Below, in pieces: positions 17,080-25,577 of a stretch of DNA of 64,000 nt. This DNA is from CBDDEC01 sp965198045 (GTDB taxonomy: Bacteria; Chloroflexota; Dehalococcoidia; UBA2979): the NCBI GenBank assembly GCA_965198045.1, contig CBDAOL010000007.1:124001-188000 (forward strand). The letters are read 5' to 3'. Each line of letters begins with the position of its first letter. Positions within the stretch are counted from its first letter, which is position 1. The notes beneath the pieces are model-generated. The model was not told the DNA's origin. It did not search any database and saw only the letters and a list, made by a program, of their open reading frames with translations. The translations under genes and the position numbers were made by a program.

Positions 17080-18084
17080 CTAGTCCTTCGGCGGGGGCGC
17101 CACGCACGAGGTGAACGTGAACGCGTACGCCGCCACGCCGTCCGATTCCGTTTCGAGCGTCAGCGAGTGGCGGTCGACATCCTCGTCGGTGAGCAGGCGG
17201 TACATCCGAGGCACATCCACTGTCACCACGCCGTCGCGTACGTCCTCTCCGGCGTGCTCGGCGTCAACGGGTGCGCCGTCGAGGAGCACGCGGATCTCGG
17301 CGTCGTCGCCGGTGACCGGCGGGTGCAGCACGAGGTTGACGTCTGCCGCCATGTAGTCGAGGTGCAGGCGCGACACCTCGGTCGCACCGAAGGGGCGCGC
17401 GGCCGCCTCCGGCTGCAGCAGCCATGTCCCCTCGAAGTACAGCGTGCCCTCCACGTGCTTGCCGGGGTCGACGAAGTTGTTCGGGGCGTCAGGCGTCAGC
17501 TGCGCCACGTTGCCGATCAGGCCTCGCTGGTGGCCGCAGTACAGCTCCGGCGTGACGCGGTAGCAGACCGCGCCCGGCGTATCCTCGGCGCGCACCGGCT
17601 CCATCAGCTCCGGCAACTCCGCGTCGAAGCCCGGCTGCTGCCGCAGCAGCATCTGGATCAACTCCTCGGATTCGCGGTAGCCGCCCTCACCGTAGTGACG
17701 CGCCACGATCTTGCCGGTGCCGTCGACGAAGTACTTCGCCGGCCAGTAGCGATTGGCGTAGGCCTGCCAGATCGCGAAGTCGGCGTCGAGGACGATCGGA
17801 TAGTCGAGGTCGAGGTACCCGATCGCACGGCGCACGTGGTCGGCGTTCTTCGCGAAGCTGAACTCCGGTGTGTGGACGCCCACGATGTTGAGCCCGAGGT
17901 CGGCGTAGCGCCGATGCCACTCCTGCACGTAGGGCAGCGTGCGCAGGCAGTTCACGCAGGTGTAGTCCCAGAAGTCGACCAGCGTCGGGCCATCGTGGTC
18001 GCGAACGGGGACCGGACCGCCCTGCAGCCACTCGCCACCGGTGAGCTCCGGTGCGTTGACGGGGCCCCTCTCTTCTTGCGTCAT
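17080..18084 (-). CDS. DipZ-type thioredoxin-like protein (TlpA domain, no membrane part)
   Basis: This 334-residue protein matches the C-terminal soluble half of mycobacterial DipZ: DFWDYTCVNCLRTLPYV with the CxxC redox pair, VGVHTPEFSFAKNADHVRRA, NRYWPAKYFVD and YGEGGY. A second, beta-rich domain of about 150 residues follows, including TPELYCGHQRG as in DipZ. DipZ itself has an N-terminal CcdA-like membrane domain; here it is absent and there is no signal peptide, so the protein seems cytosolic. Its ATG overlaps the stop of the M1 peptidase gene (positions 18081-18084), so the two are co-translated. A thiol-disulfide role is likely from the motif. Confidence 0.87.
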   Translation of the reverse strand: MTQEERGPVNAPELTGGEWLQGGPVPVRDHDGPTLVDFWDYTCVNCLRTLPYVQEWHRRYADLGLNIVGVHTPEFSFAKNADHVRRAIGYLDLDYPIVLDADFAIWQAYANRYWPAKYFVDGTGKIVARHYGEGGYRESEELIQMLLRQQPGFDAELPELMEPVRAEDTPGAVCYRVTPELYCGHQRGLIGNVAQLTPDAPNNFVDPGKHVEGTLYFEGTWLLQPEAAARPFGATEVSRLHLDYMAADVNLVLHPPVTGDDAEIRVLLDGAPVDAEHAGEDVRDGVVTVDVPRMYRLLTDEDVDRHSLTLETESDGVAAYAFTFTSCVAPPPKD

Positions 18085-20762
18085 CGCCGCCTCCTGCGCC
18101 CGCCGCGTTCGAGGCGAGCCTCGAGGTCGGTCAGCCGGTCGCTCAGCTGCTGATTCGCCTGTTGCAGCTTCTCCACCTCGGCCTTGAGCCGTGTCGTCTC
18201 CTCGCTGCGCTCGGCGCGGCCCTGGATCGTCTGCACGGCGAGCCGCGACTGGCGACGGATCGCGCTGCCCGGCAGCGTCCGCGCGCCGTGGGCCGAGAGC
18301 GCCGGCACCGAAGCGGCGTCGCCGAGCGTGCGCAGCGCGACGATCGCCGAGCGTCCCACCCGCATCATGCCATCGTCGAGGAGCTCCTCGAGCCGTTCGC
18401 GAATCCTCGTGCGCTCCGCTTCGTCCACGTACGGTGCGAGGGCGGCGAGCGCACCACACGCCGCGCCGCGAGCCCCCTCCGAGCCTCCTCGCTCGGTCTG
18501 CTCGAAGAGCGTCGCCAGCGCCGCCGGGTCTCGCGTGGCGCCGAGGCCGGCAATGGCGCCGGCGGTGATGATGTCGTTGTGTGAGGGCCGCCCGAGCAGC
18601 TCGGTCAGCGTCGCGCGCGCGCCGTCCGCCCTCGTGCGGCCGAGCGCAGAGGCAGCGTTGGCCTGCACGTAGTAGGAGCGGTCCCCCGGACCCCACGACT
18701 GGTTCGCGCGCCCGCCTTCGAGCTGGCTCGTCAGCGCTTCGGCCGCGGTCTCGTCGTTGAAGTTGCCGAGCGCCTGCGCGACGGCACGCCGCACGCGCGG
18801 GGCGGCGCTACGCCGGCCCGAAATCAGCGCATCGCGCGCTGCGTCGCCTTTCACCCCGCCGAGGGCGGTCGCGACCTCCGCGCGGACGTAGTCCAGCTCC
18901 TCGCGGTTGCGCAGCGCCTCGCGCAGCGTTCCGATCGCCTTCGGCGATCCGACCTTGGCCAGCTGTCGCGCGGCCTCGATGCGGCCCACGCCCTCCGGGT
19001 CGTCGGTGAGCCGGGCCGAGAGCTGCCCCTCACCCGGCGCGAAGTCGAGGGTTTTGAGCACGCGGTTCGCCGGGTCGATGGCCACGAACGTCGGCTCCGC
19101 TTCCAGCGGCAACACGAAGCTGTGCGAGGCCTCCGAGACCTCGACGGTGCGACGCACGAAGCGGTCGCGCACCTGGAAGCCCAGCTCCAGTTTCGTGCGG
19201 TAGACCGAGGTGAGCTGCTCGTCGGGCTGCTGCGTCTGCGTCAGCTTCACCGTCGCCTGGCGGGCGTCGCCGTTCCAGGAATATTCCGCCTTGAACTCGG
19301 GGTGCCCACCCTTCCACACCCACTGGTCGAAGAACCAGTCGACGTTGCGGCCGGTCGCCTGCTCGATCGCGCGCTGCAGGTCGTGCGTCAGCACGTCGCC
19401 ATCGGCGTGCTGCGTGACGTAGTGGTTGATCGCCGCCCACCACGCGGCGTCGCCCAGCTCATAGCGGAGCATGTCGAGGACGACCCCGCCCTTCTCGTAG
19501 AGATGACGGTCGAAGATCTCCAGCGGCTCCGTATAGGTCTGCTCCACCAGCGGTCGCCGGTAGCTGCTGGTGTCTTCCTGGAAGTAGAGCGCCCCGTTGC
19601 GCATCACCTCGTAGCGGAACTTGTCCCAGCCGTGGGCGTGCTCGACGAACAGCTTGTCGAAGTAGGTCGCGAAGCTCTCGTTGAGCCAGCCGTGCGACCA
19701 CTCGCGGCAGGTCAGCAGGTCACCGAACCACTGGTGCGCCAACTCGTGCGCCGTCAACGAGTCACAGCCCTCGACGATGTCCGGGTGCGCACGCTCGTCG
19801 TGCAGCACCGTGTCGGTCATCGTGGTCGCCGAGGTGTTCTCCATGCCGCCGAAGATGAAGTCGGCGACGGCCACCGTGGCGTACTTGTCCCACGGGTAAG
19901 GCACGCCGATGGCCTCCGAGAAGAAGTCGACCACCCCCGGCGTTCGCCCGAAGGCGCGCACGGCGTCTTCGCCTCGGCCGCGCTGGGCGTAGTACTGCAC
20001 CGGCACACCCGAGGCCTCCGCCTCGGTCTCCACCTCGTCGAAGTCGCCGGCGGCGAACGTCACCAGGTAGGCCGGGTGCGGTCGGTCCTGCACCCAGAGG
20101 AAGACGGAGCGTCGGCGGCGGCCGTCGTTGCGCCGCTCCTTGAGTCGCCCGTTCGACAGCGCGTACCAGCCCAGGGGCACCTCCGCGTGCACCTCGCTCG
20201 TGAACCGCTCACCGGGGAAATCGAAGGTGGGGAAGAAGTAGGCCGCGTCTTCAGCCTGCGCCTGCGTCCAGATCTGCTGCGGGCGCTCCGGGTAGTCCTC
20301 GTCCGGCTCGTTGAAGTACAGCCCGCGCCGCGGGGTCGCCTCGTAGCCCACCACGGTGGTGATCGACCGTGACGCTCGCCGCCGCCGTCCGAGGTCGATC
20401 CGCAGCTCGCCGTCGCCCACGGTGAACGCCAGCGGCCGGGCCTCGCCATCCTCGAGTTGCTCCTCGACCGACTCGACATCCAGCTCGATGGCGTCGAAGA
20501 CAGCCTCGCGCAGTCCGTCTTGCCTCGGTCGGAAGGTCGTAGTCGCTACGCCGTGGACGCGATGCCGCCGCAGGTCGAACGTCAGGTCGAGCCGCAGGTG
20601 CTCGATGCGCATCGGCCGGTCGCGGCCATACACCCTCGGGTCGCCCGGCAACGGGAACGTCTTGCGCCCGCTTTCCGGCGCCCCCGCCGAGGCATACCCA
20701 CCGCAGGACGCCAGCTCCGCGAACAGCGCCTCGCCAAACCCTCGCTCGCCCGCCTCGCTCAC
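18081..20762 (-). CDS. M1-family zinc aminopeptidase with HEAT-like C-terminal domain
   Basis: This 893-residue metallopeptidase removes N-terminal residues from peptides. The substrate-anchoring GGMEN motif is at 305-309, the zinc site HELAH at 339-343 and the third ligand Glu362 in NESFATYF, at the standard spacing. An N-terminal beta-sandwich precedes. The C-terminal third (about 600-850) consists of helical repeats with many small residues, like HEAT/PBS repeats, and the last 40 residues form a predicted coiled coil (heptad Leu/Gln pattern) ending in Arg-rich sequence. The start is GTG 20762 with GAGGGGGG upstream. No signal peptide is seen. It overlaps the DipZ-like gene. Confidence 0.93.
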   Translation of the reverse strand: MSEAGERGFGEALFAELASCGGYASAGAPESGRKTFPLPGDPRVYGRDRPMRIEHLRLDLTFDLRRHRVHGVATTTFRPRQDGLREAVFDAIELDVESVEEQLEDGEARPLAFTVGDGELRIDLGRRRRASRSITTVVGYEATPRRGLYFNEPDEDYPERPQQIWTQAQAEDAAYFFPTFDFPGERFTSEVHAEVPLGWYALSNGRLKERRNDGRRRRSVFLWVQDRPHPAYLVTFAAGDFDEVETEAEASGVPVQYYAQRGRGEDAVRAFGRTPGVVDFFSEAIGVPYPWDKYATVAVADFIFGGMENTSATTMTDTVLHDERAHPDIVEGCDSLTAHELAHQWFGDLLTCREWSHGWLNESFATYFDKLFVEHAHGWDKFRYEVMRNGALYFQEDTSSYRRPLVEQTYTEPLEIFDRHLYEKGGVVLDMLRYELGDAAWWAAINHYVTQHADGDVLTHDLQRAIEQATGRNVDWFFDQWVWKGGHPEFKAEYSWNGDARQATVKLTQTQQPDEQLTSVYRTKLELGFQVRDRFVRRTVEVSEASHSFVLPLEAEPTFVAIDPANRVLKTLDFAPGEGQLSARLTDDPEGVGRIEAARQLAKVGSPKAIGTLREALRNREELDYVRAEVATALGGVKGDAARDALISGRRSAAPRVRRAVAQALGNFNDETAAEALTSQLEGGRANQSWGPGDRSYYVQANAASALGRTRADGARATLTELLGRPSHNDIITAGAIAGLGATRDPAALATLFEQTERGGSEGARGAACGALAALAPYVDEAERTRIRERLEELLDDGMMRVGRSAIVALRTLGDAASVPALSAHGARTLPGSAIRRQSRLAVQTIQGRAERSEETTRLKAEVEKLQQANQQLSDRLTDLEARLERGGRRRRR

Positions 20763-20818
20763 ACCAACCCCCCTCGTCGCACCGCCCGCGCCGCGGACAG
20801 TCTAGACGCGAACGGTCG

Positions 20819-21451
20819 TCAGGACGCCACCCGCTCCCCCGCCTCGCGTTCCGCTGTCGCGCGCTCCTCGGGCGTGGCGGTCGAGGTGTCGGCGAGAGCG
20901 TCGAGGGCGGTGCGGCCGGACGCCGCGTCGCCGCGGGCGGCGGCGGTGTGGATGTGGGCGTACGCGATGAATGCGCCGTGGGGGCGGCGGAGGAGGTTCC
21001 ACTGCGCGCACAGCTCGTAGAGTGCGTCGAGGGCGGTGCGGCCGGACGCCGCGTCGCCGCGGGCGGCGGCGGTGTGGATGTGGGCGTACGCGATGAATGC
21101 GCCGTGGGGGCGGCGGAGGAGGTTCCACTGCGCGCACAGCTCGTAGAGTGCGTCGAGGTAGGCGGTGAGGTCGTGGTCGGGGCGAGCGGCGAGCTGGGCC
21201 TCGTAGGGGCCCGCCGGATCATCGTGGGACCAGCCCTGAGCCGCGCCGTCGAGGTACTCGAAGACGTGCTCGAAGGGTGGCGGGCCCTCGTACATGATGC
21301 GCGCGCCGGCGTCGCCGCCGAGCAGGAACGGCGTCTCGATCGGCCGTCGCACGACATCGCGCAGCACGGGCGCGTCCAGCGCATCGAGGAGCAGGCGCGG
21401 CGCGAGCAGCCGAGGGTTCACCGGTCGCTTCGCCTCGTTCTGGTCGCTCAT
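20819..21451 (-). CDS. Hypothetical protein with a perfect 42-residue tandem duplication
   Basis: This 210-residue protein is soluble and mostly helical. Residues of the segment starting LDALYELCAQWNLL and ending in DAASGRTA occur twice in a row because the DNA carries a perfect 126-base duplication. Without it the protein would have 168 residues. I do not recognise the family. It is read with pyrE and lepB. The duplication keeps the frame, so the product may still be made. Confidence 0.7.
   Translation of the reverse strand: MSDQNEAKRPVNPRLLAPRLLLDALDAPVLRDVVRRPIETPFLLGGDAGARIMYEGPPPFEHVFEYLDGAAQGWSHDDPAGPYEAQLAARPDHDLTAYLDALYELCAQWNLLRRPHGAFIAYAHIHTAAARGDAASGRTALDALYELCAQWNLLRRPHGAFIAYAHIHTAAARGDAASGRTALDALADTSTATPEERATAEREAGERVAS
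20901..21152. repeat. Perfect 126-bp tandem duplication inside a gene
   Basis: Bases 20901-21026 and 21027-21152 appear identical. The length is 42 codons, so the host frame is kept. Identity at silent positions shows that the copy is very young or is kept identical by conversion; an assembly artefact is the other option. Confidence 0.9.
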
Positions 21452-21460
21452 GTGTGAGAG

Positions 21461-22006
21461 CTAGGTGATCTTGAGCGGGACGCCGTCGCGGCAGAGCTGG
21501 CAGTCGGCGGCCTCCCACGATTCCATCTCGACCTCGGTCGCGGAGATGAACGGCACGCCAAAGTCGGTCTGGCCGCGCGTGCGGTCCACGACCACGGCGA
21601 CGCCGACCACCTCGCCCCCGGCCTCGAGCACCGCCGCGACCGTGTCGCGCAGCGAGCCGCCCGAGGTCATCACGTCGTCGACGACCAGCACGCGCTCGCC
21701 CGGTTCGAGGTGGAAGTCACGCTGGAACGAGCGACCGCCGGCCTCGTCGTTCTCGGCGAAGATGCCGCGCACGCCCAGCTGCCGCCCCACCTCGTAGGCC
21801 AGCAGCATGCCCCCGGTGGTTGGCCCGGCGACGGTCTGCACATCGAGGTCGCGCGCAGCGTCGGCGATCTTCTTGCAGACGGCCTCGGTGTGCTGTGGCC
21901 ACTGCAGGAGGTTGAACTTCTCGAGGTAACGATCGGAGTGACGGCCCGAGACGAGCTGGAAATGACCCTCCAGCATCGCCCCCGCCTGGCGGAGGACCTC
22001 GTTCAG
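21461..22006 (-). CDS. pyrE: Orotate phosphoribosyltransferase
   Basis: This enzyme joins orotate and PRPP to give OMP in pyrimidine synthesis. Signatures are LVSGRHSDRYLEKF and the PRPP-binding motif RVLVVDDVMTSGGS; FQRDF and FAENDEAGG also fit. The usual N-terminal helix (NEVLRQAGAMLEGHF) is coded, but no ATG, GTG or TTG precedes it. A CTG at 22006 overlaps the lepB stop as CTGA, the same geometry as the ATGA/GTGA couplings used elsewhere in this window, so I take it as the start (181 residues). ATG 21976 would remove the conserved helix. Confidence 0.9.
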   Translation of the reverse strand: MNEVLRQAGAMLEGHFQLVSGRHSDRYLEKFNLLQWPQHTEAVCKKIADAARDLDVQTVAGPTTGGMLLAYEVGRQLGVRGIFAENDEAGGRSFQRDFHLEPGERVLVVDDVMTSGGSLRDTVAAVLEAGGEVVGVAVVVDRTRGQTDFGVPFISATEVEMESWEAADCQLCRDGVPLKIT

Positions 22007-22788
22007 TTCGGGGTCGATGGCGATAGGGTCAGCCCCTCGGCTAACGGCTCGGGGTCGTGGTGGTCGACGGTACCAAAGTCGCCCGGAGGCCAGTACACGA
22101 TGTCGGCCCGACCGATGATCTTGGATTGCTCGAGCATGCCCCAGGAGTGCGAGTCGAACGAGTTGTTCCGGTTGTCGCCCATCACCCACACCATCCCCGG
22201 CAGGATCAGTGTCGGCGCCACCTCGTAGCGCGGCGCCTCGGCGATGTAGGGCTCGTCGACCGCTACGCCATCGATCAACACCGGACCCCCGCGTTTGACC
22301 TCGATGGTCTGGCCGGGCACGGCGATGATGCGCTTGATGAAGTCGCGAGGGCCGGTCGGGTCGTTGCTGAAGTTGAAGACGACCACATCGCCCGGCTGTG
22401 GTTCGCCGAAGGGCCGCCACGCCTCCTCGTCCACGCCGGGCAGCCACGAGACGTCGAACGTGCGGTAGGCCATCCGGTTCACGATCAGCAGTTGCCCGTC
22501 CTCGAACGACGGGAACATCGAGGAGCCGTCGACGACGAAGTTCTGGCCGATCGCGCGGACCGCGAGGAACATCAGGATCGCCAGCGCGATTACCTCCAGC
22601 GTTTCCGAGACCGCGGGGAGGCCAAGCGGCCCGCCGCTTGAGCGCTGCGCGGGCGGCGACGCCTGCCACGGATCGAGTTCCGCGAGGCCCTCGTGCGTGT
22701 TGATCACCGGCAGCGCGACGCCGGTGAACGACGCAATCGGTGGCGTCAGGTTCGTGGGCTGGGGTGAGGGATCGGGCTCCTGGACCAT
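22003..22788 (-). CDS. lepB: Signal peptidase I
   Basis: This 261-residue membrane protease removes signal peptides of exported proteins. One helix (about 62-82) anchors it. The catalytic Ser90 lies in GSSMFPSF and the general base Lys152 in DFIKRIIAVPGQ; box E is VMGDNRNNSFDSHSWG. A 60-residue Pro-rich N-terminal tail precedes the helix, longer than in E. coli-type minimal enzymes. Its stop overlaps the proposed CTG start of pyrE. Confidence 0.95.
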   Translation of the reverse strand: MVQEPDPSPQPTNLTPPIASFTGVALPVINTHEGLAELDPWQASPPAQRSSGGPLGLPAVSETLEVIALAILMFLAVRAIGQNFVVDGSSMFPSFEDGQLLIVNRMAYRTFDVSWLPGVDEEAWRPFGEPQPGDVVVFNFSNDPTGPRDFIKRIIAVPGQTIEVKRGGPVLIDGVAVDEPYIAEAPRYEVAPTLILPGMVWVMGDNRNNSFDSHSWGMLEQSKIIGRADIVYWPPGDFGTVDHHDPEPLAEGLTLSPSTPN

Positions 22789-22858
22789 TGATTCAGTATA
22801 CCCAGCACGCCCGGACGTTCAGCGAGGCAACGCTCGAGGCGGGGCGAGGCTTCCGAGG

Positions 22859-23692
22859 TTAGGCGCGCCCTCGTGCGCCGAGCAGCTCGATGCGGTCGGC
22901 CGCCACCGTCGCCACGGCCTCACGCGCCTGCCGTAGTGCGGCCCGCGGATCGCCATCGAGGTTCGCCTCGCCGAGGGCGCTCGCGAAGGCACGGTGGAGT
23001 TCGCTGCTGATGTTGACCTTGCGGATGCCGGCCGCAACCGCCTCGCCGAGGTCGCGCCGGCTGACCCCCGAGCCGCCGTGTAGCACCAGCGGCAGATCGC
23101 GCGTCGCCGCGCGCAGCTCGCGCACGAGGTCGAAGCGCACCGCCCCCGCCAGGCCATGCGCCGTGCCCACGGAGACGGCGAGCGAATTGACGCGCGTCTC
23201 CTCGACGAAGCGCTGTGCCGTCTCGGGCTCAGTCAGCACCGCCTCGGAGGTCACGACGCCCGGCTCACGTCCCCCGACGTGGCCGAGCTCCGCCTCGATC
23301 GCTACACCTGCCGCCAGGGCCAGCGCGGCCGCAGCCTGCGTCTCGCGCAGGTTGCGCTCCAGCGGCGCAGTCGAGCCGTCGAACATGAGCGAGGTGAAGC
23401 CGTGTCGCAGCGCCTCACGCAGCAGCGTGAGGTCAGGGCCGTGATCGAGGTGCACCGCCACCGGCACATCGGCGCGTTCGGCCAGCCGCCGCCCCAGTGC
23501 CGCGGCCAGGTCCACCCCACCGATGTGCTCGATGTTGCTCGGGTTGAACTGGAGGAAGATCGGTGCGCGCGACGCCTCGGCGGCATCGAGCACGCCGAGC
23601 GCCATCTCGACGTTGGAGACGTTGAATCCGGGCACCGCATAGTTGCCACGCGTGGCGCCCTGCAGCAGCTCCCGACCGCCGACGATCGGCAT
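22859..23692 (-). CDS. Class II (zinc) fructose-bisphosphate/ketose-bisphosphate aldolase
   Basis: This 277-residue enzyme is a class II aldolase: NYAVPGFNVSNVEM at the N-terminus, HLDHGPD with the catalytic Asp and zinc His, AELGHVGGRE, and LVLHGGSGV with a further zinc His. NISSELHRAF binds the phosphate. It probably cleaves fructose 1,6-bisphosphate or a related ketose bisphosphate (tagatose type is possible). ATG 23692 gives the standard start; the open frame upstream (to 23734) lacks a better site. It is divergent from the sigma factor gene. Confidence 0.9.
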   Translation of the reverse strand: MPIVGGRELLQGATRGNYAVPGFNVSNVEMALGVLDAAEASRAPIFLQFNPSNIEHIGGVDLAAALGRRLAERADVPVAVHLDHGPDLTLLREALRHGFTSLMFDGSTAPLERNLRETQAAAALALAAGVAIEAELGHVGGREPGVVTSEAVLTEPETAQRFVEETRVNSLAVSVGTAHGLAGAVRFDLVRELRAATRDLPLVLHGGSGVSRRDLGEAVAAGIRKVNISSELHRAFASALGEANLDGDPRAALRQAREAVATVAADRIELLGARGRA

Positions 23693-23767
23693 CGACGCCC
23701 CCGTCTCGGGCCTTCGGCCCGCAGCGGGGCGCATGGTAACCTCGGCCCGGCGGGCGGGCGAGGACGC

Positions 23768-24442
23768 ATGACCGGAACCACCGGAGCCGCCGCTTCCGGG
23801 CCCTCGGCAGGCGACAGTGGGTCACCACCGCGCGTGGGCGGCTCCGATCAAGATGCGCTCGACCAGCTGATCGAGGGCGCGCGCGCCGGTGATCTGCCGT
23901 CCTTCAACCGCATCGTGCTGCGCTTCCAGGACCGCGTGTACGGCCTCTCGGTACGCATGCTGGGCTCACCTGAGGCCGCCGAGGATGTCTCGCAGGAGAC
24001 CTTCATCCGCGCCTATCGCCGCCTCGAAACGTTCCGCGGTGGCAAGTTCGACTCGTGGCTGCTGACGATCGCCGCGAACCTGTGCCGCGACGAGCTGCGA
24101 CGTCGAGGACGGCGCCCGCAGACCTCGCTGGATGCCGCGCGCGACGATCCGGACCGCGCCGACCTCGACCCGGTCGACGCTGGCGAGACGCCCGGGGAGG
24201 CCGCCGAACGCGGTGATGTGCGGCGCGTGCTGCAGGACGCGTTGCTCGAGCTGCCCGACGAATGGCGCACGATCGTGATCCTCTCCGATGTCGAGGGCCT
24301 GGCCTACCAGGAAATCGCCGACGCGACGGGATTGGCCCTCGGAACAGTGAAATCGCGCCTGAGCCGCGCCCGAGGGCGTCTGAGGGACATTCTCCGTGCA
24401 TCCGGGGAACTAGATGGCCTGATTGAACGTCTCAATGATTAG
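23768..24442 (+). CDS. ECF-type RNA polymerase sigma factor
   Basis: This 224-residue group 4 sigma factor has region 2 (about 38-105: DRVYGLSVRMLGSPEAAEDVSQETFIRAYRRLETFRG) binding the -10 element and region 4 (about 160-215: LPDEWRTIVILSDVEGLAYQEIADATGLALGTVKSRLSRAR) binding the -35 element. A Gly/Ser-rich stretch of 25 residues precedes region 2. The gene directly downstream codes for a membrane-spanning anti-sigma factor, so the pair likely senses a cell-envelope signal. Confidence 0.93.
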   Translation: MTGTTGAAASGPSAGDSGSPPRVGGSDQDALDQLIEGARAGDLPSFNRIVLRFQDRVYGLSVRMLGSPEAAEDVSQETFIRAYRRLETFRGGKFDSWLLTIAANLCRDELRRRGRRPQTSLDAARDDPDRADLDPVDAGETPGEAAERGDVRRVLQDALLELPDEWRTIVILSDVEGLAYQEIADATGLALGTVKSRLSRARGRLRDILRASGELDGLIERLND

Positions 24443-24466
24443 ACAGCAACTAAGCGGGGAATACTG

Positions 24467-25510
24467 ATGCGCTGGTGGCCATTCGGAAGTCGAGACGGGA
24501 GCGCTGCTCGAGGCTCCTCGCGCGCCGCACAGGCCCGCGACGAGCGCCTGTCCGCCTACCTCGACGATGACCTCACCGCGGAGGACCGCGCCGCCGTCGA
24601 GGCGGAGCTGTCGACCGACGACACTCTGCGCGACGAGCTTGCGGGCATGCGCGCCGTCACGGGCGCACTCGCCTCTCTGGAGCCGGTGCGCGCGCCGCGC
24701 CCCTTTACCCTCGAGGCCGCACCCGCACCCGCCCCCTCCGGACGCCCGCGCATCCTCGACCTCGGCCTGCAGCTTGGCGCCGCTCTGTCGGCGCTGCTGC
24801 TGGTCGTGGTGATCGTGAACCCGGGCGGTGGCGATAGCCTCGGCGACGCCATCCCCGTCGAGCAGTCGCGCATCGGAGAGACTTCGCTGCAGTTCTCCGC
24901 CGGTAACGATGACACCGATGCTGGCGCGGCCGCCGCAGGCGGCGGCGCAGCGGCGCCTGAGGCTGCGCCCTCGGACGGTGGCGAAGAGAGCGGTGCCGGC
25001 GAGGGCTCCTCGCCCCCGCCGACCGAGGGGCTGCGTTCTGACGCGACCCCGAGCGCCGCGAGCGGCTCCAGCGGCGCGAGCAGCGGCAGCGACACCGGCG
25101 AGCTCGCGCCCCCGCAGCCAGCGACGATCACGCCGGCTCCGCCCGCTGACGCTTCCACCGCTGACGCTCCGCCGCGTGATGTGGCGCCGGCCGACACCAC
25201 GACCAGCGATAACGACGACGGTTCGACGAAGACGCCGCCACCTCCCGCGGAGACGGGCCCGGGCACACCGCCGTCGACGGGCGGCGCGGCCAATCTTGGC
25301 GACGCGACCACCATCGAGCCCCAGCCTGCGGGCGGCGATACCGCCGACACCGCGGCCGTCGCGCCCGAGGCGGGAACCGAGGAGGCCATCGCAGCGTCTG
25401 ACCTCGGAGGCGACGACGGGACCGACTTCGTGCCTGCCTTCGCCGTCCTGACTGCGCTGCTCACGGCGCTCGCCGCGCTGCGCTGGGCACAGACCCGCCG
25501 CACCGCCTGA
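24467..25510 (+). CDS. Membrane-spanning anti-sigma factor
   Basis: The 347-residue protein begins with a helical anti-sigma domain (about 25-65: DERLSAYLDDDLTAEDRAAVEAEL), which lacks the zinc HxxxCxxC motif. A membrane helix follows at about 97-117. About 200 residues of Ala/Gly/Ser/Pro/Thr/Asp-rich sequence extend outside, and a second hydrophobic helix (about 318-338) with a basic tail ends the protein. Two anchors with an extended loop suggest that the loop spans wall or envelope and is cut or pulled under stress; that is inferred. The start is ATG 24467, 24 bases after the sigma factor stop. Confidence 0.85.
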   Translation: MRWWPFGSRDGSAARGSSRAAQARDERLSAYLDDDLTAEDRAAVEAELSTDDTLRDELAGMRAVTGALASLEPVRAPRPFTLEAAPAPAPSGRPRILDLGLQLGAALSALLLVVVIVNPGGGDSLGDAIPVEQSRIGETSLQFSAGNDDTDAGAAAAGGGAAAPEAAPSDGGEESGAGEGSSPPPTEGLRSDATPSAASGSSGASSGSDTGELAPPQPATITPAPPADASTADAPPRDVAPADTTTSDNDDGSTKTPPPPAETGPGTPPSTGGAANLGDATTIEPQPAGGDTADTAAVAPEAGTEEAIAASDLGGDDGTDFVPAFAVLTALLTALAALRWAQTRRTA

Positions 25511-25577
25511 GGCGGACGACCGAACAATCGAACGACCGCCGAGGCGCACACGAGCCCGGCAGATGTGGAGCGAGACG

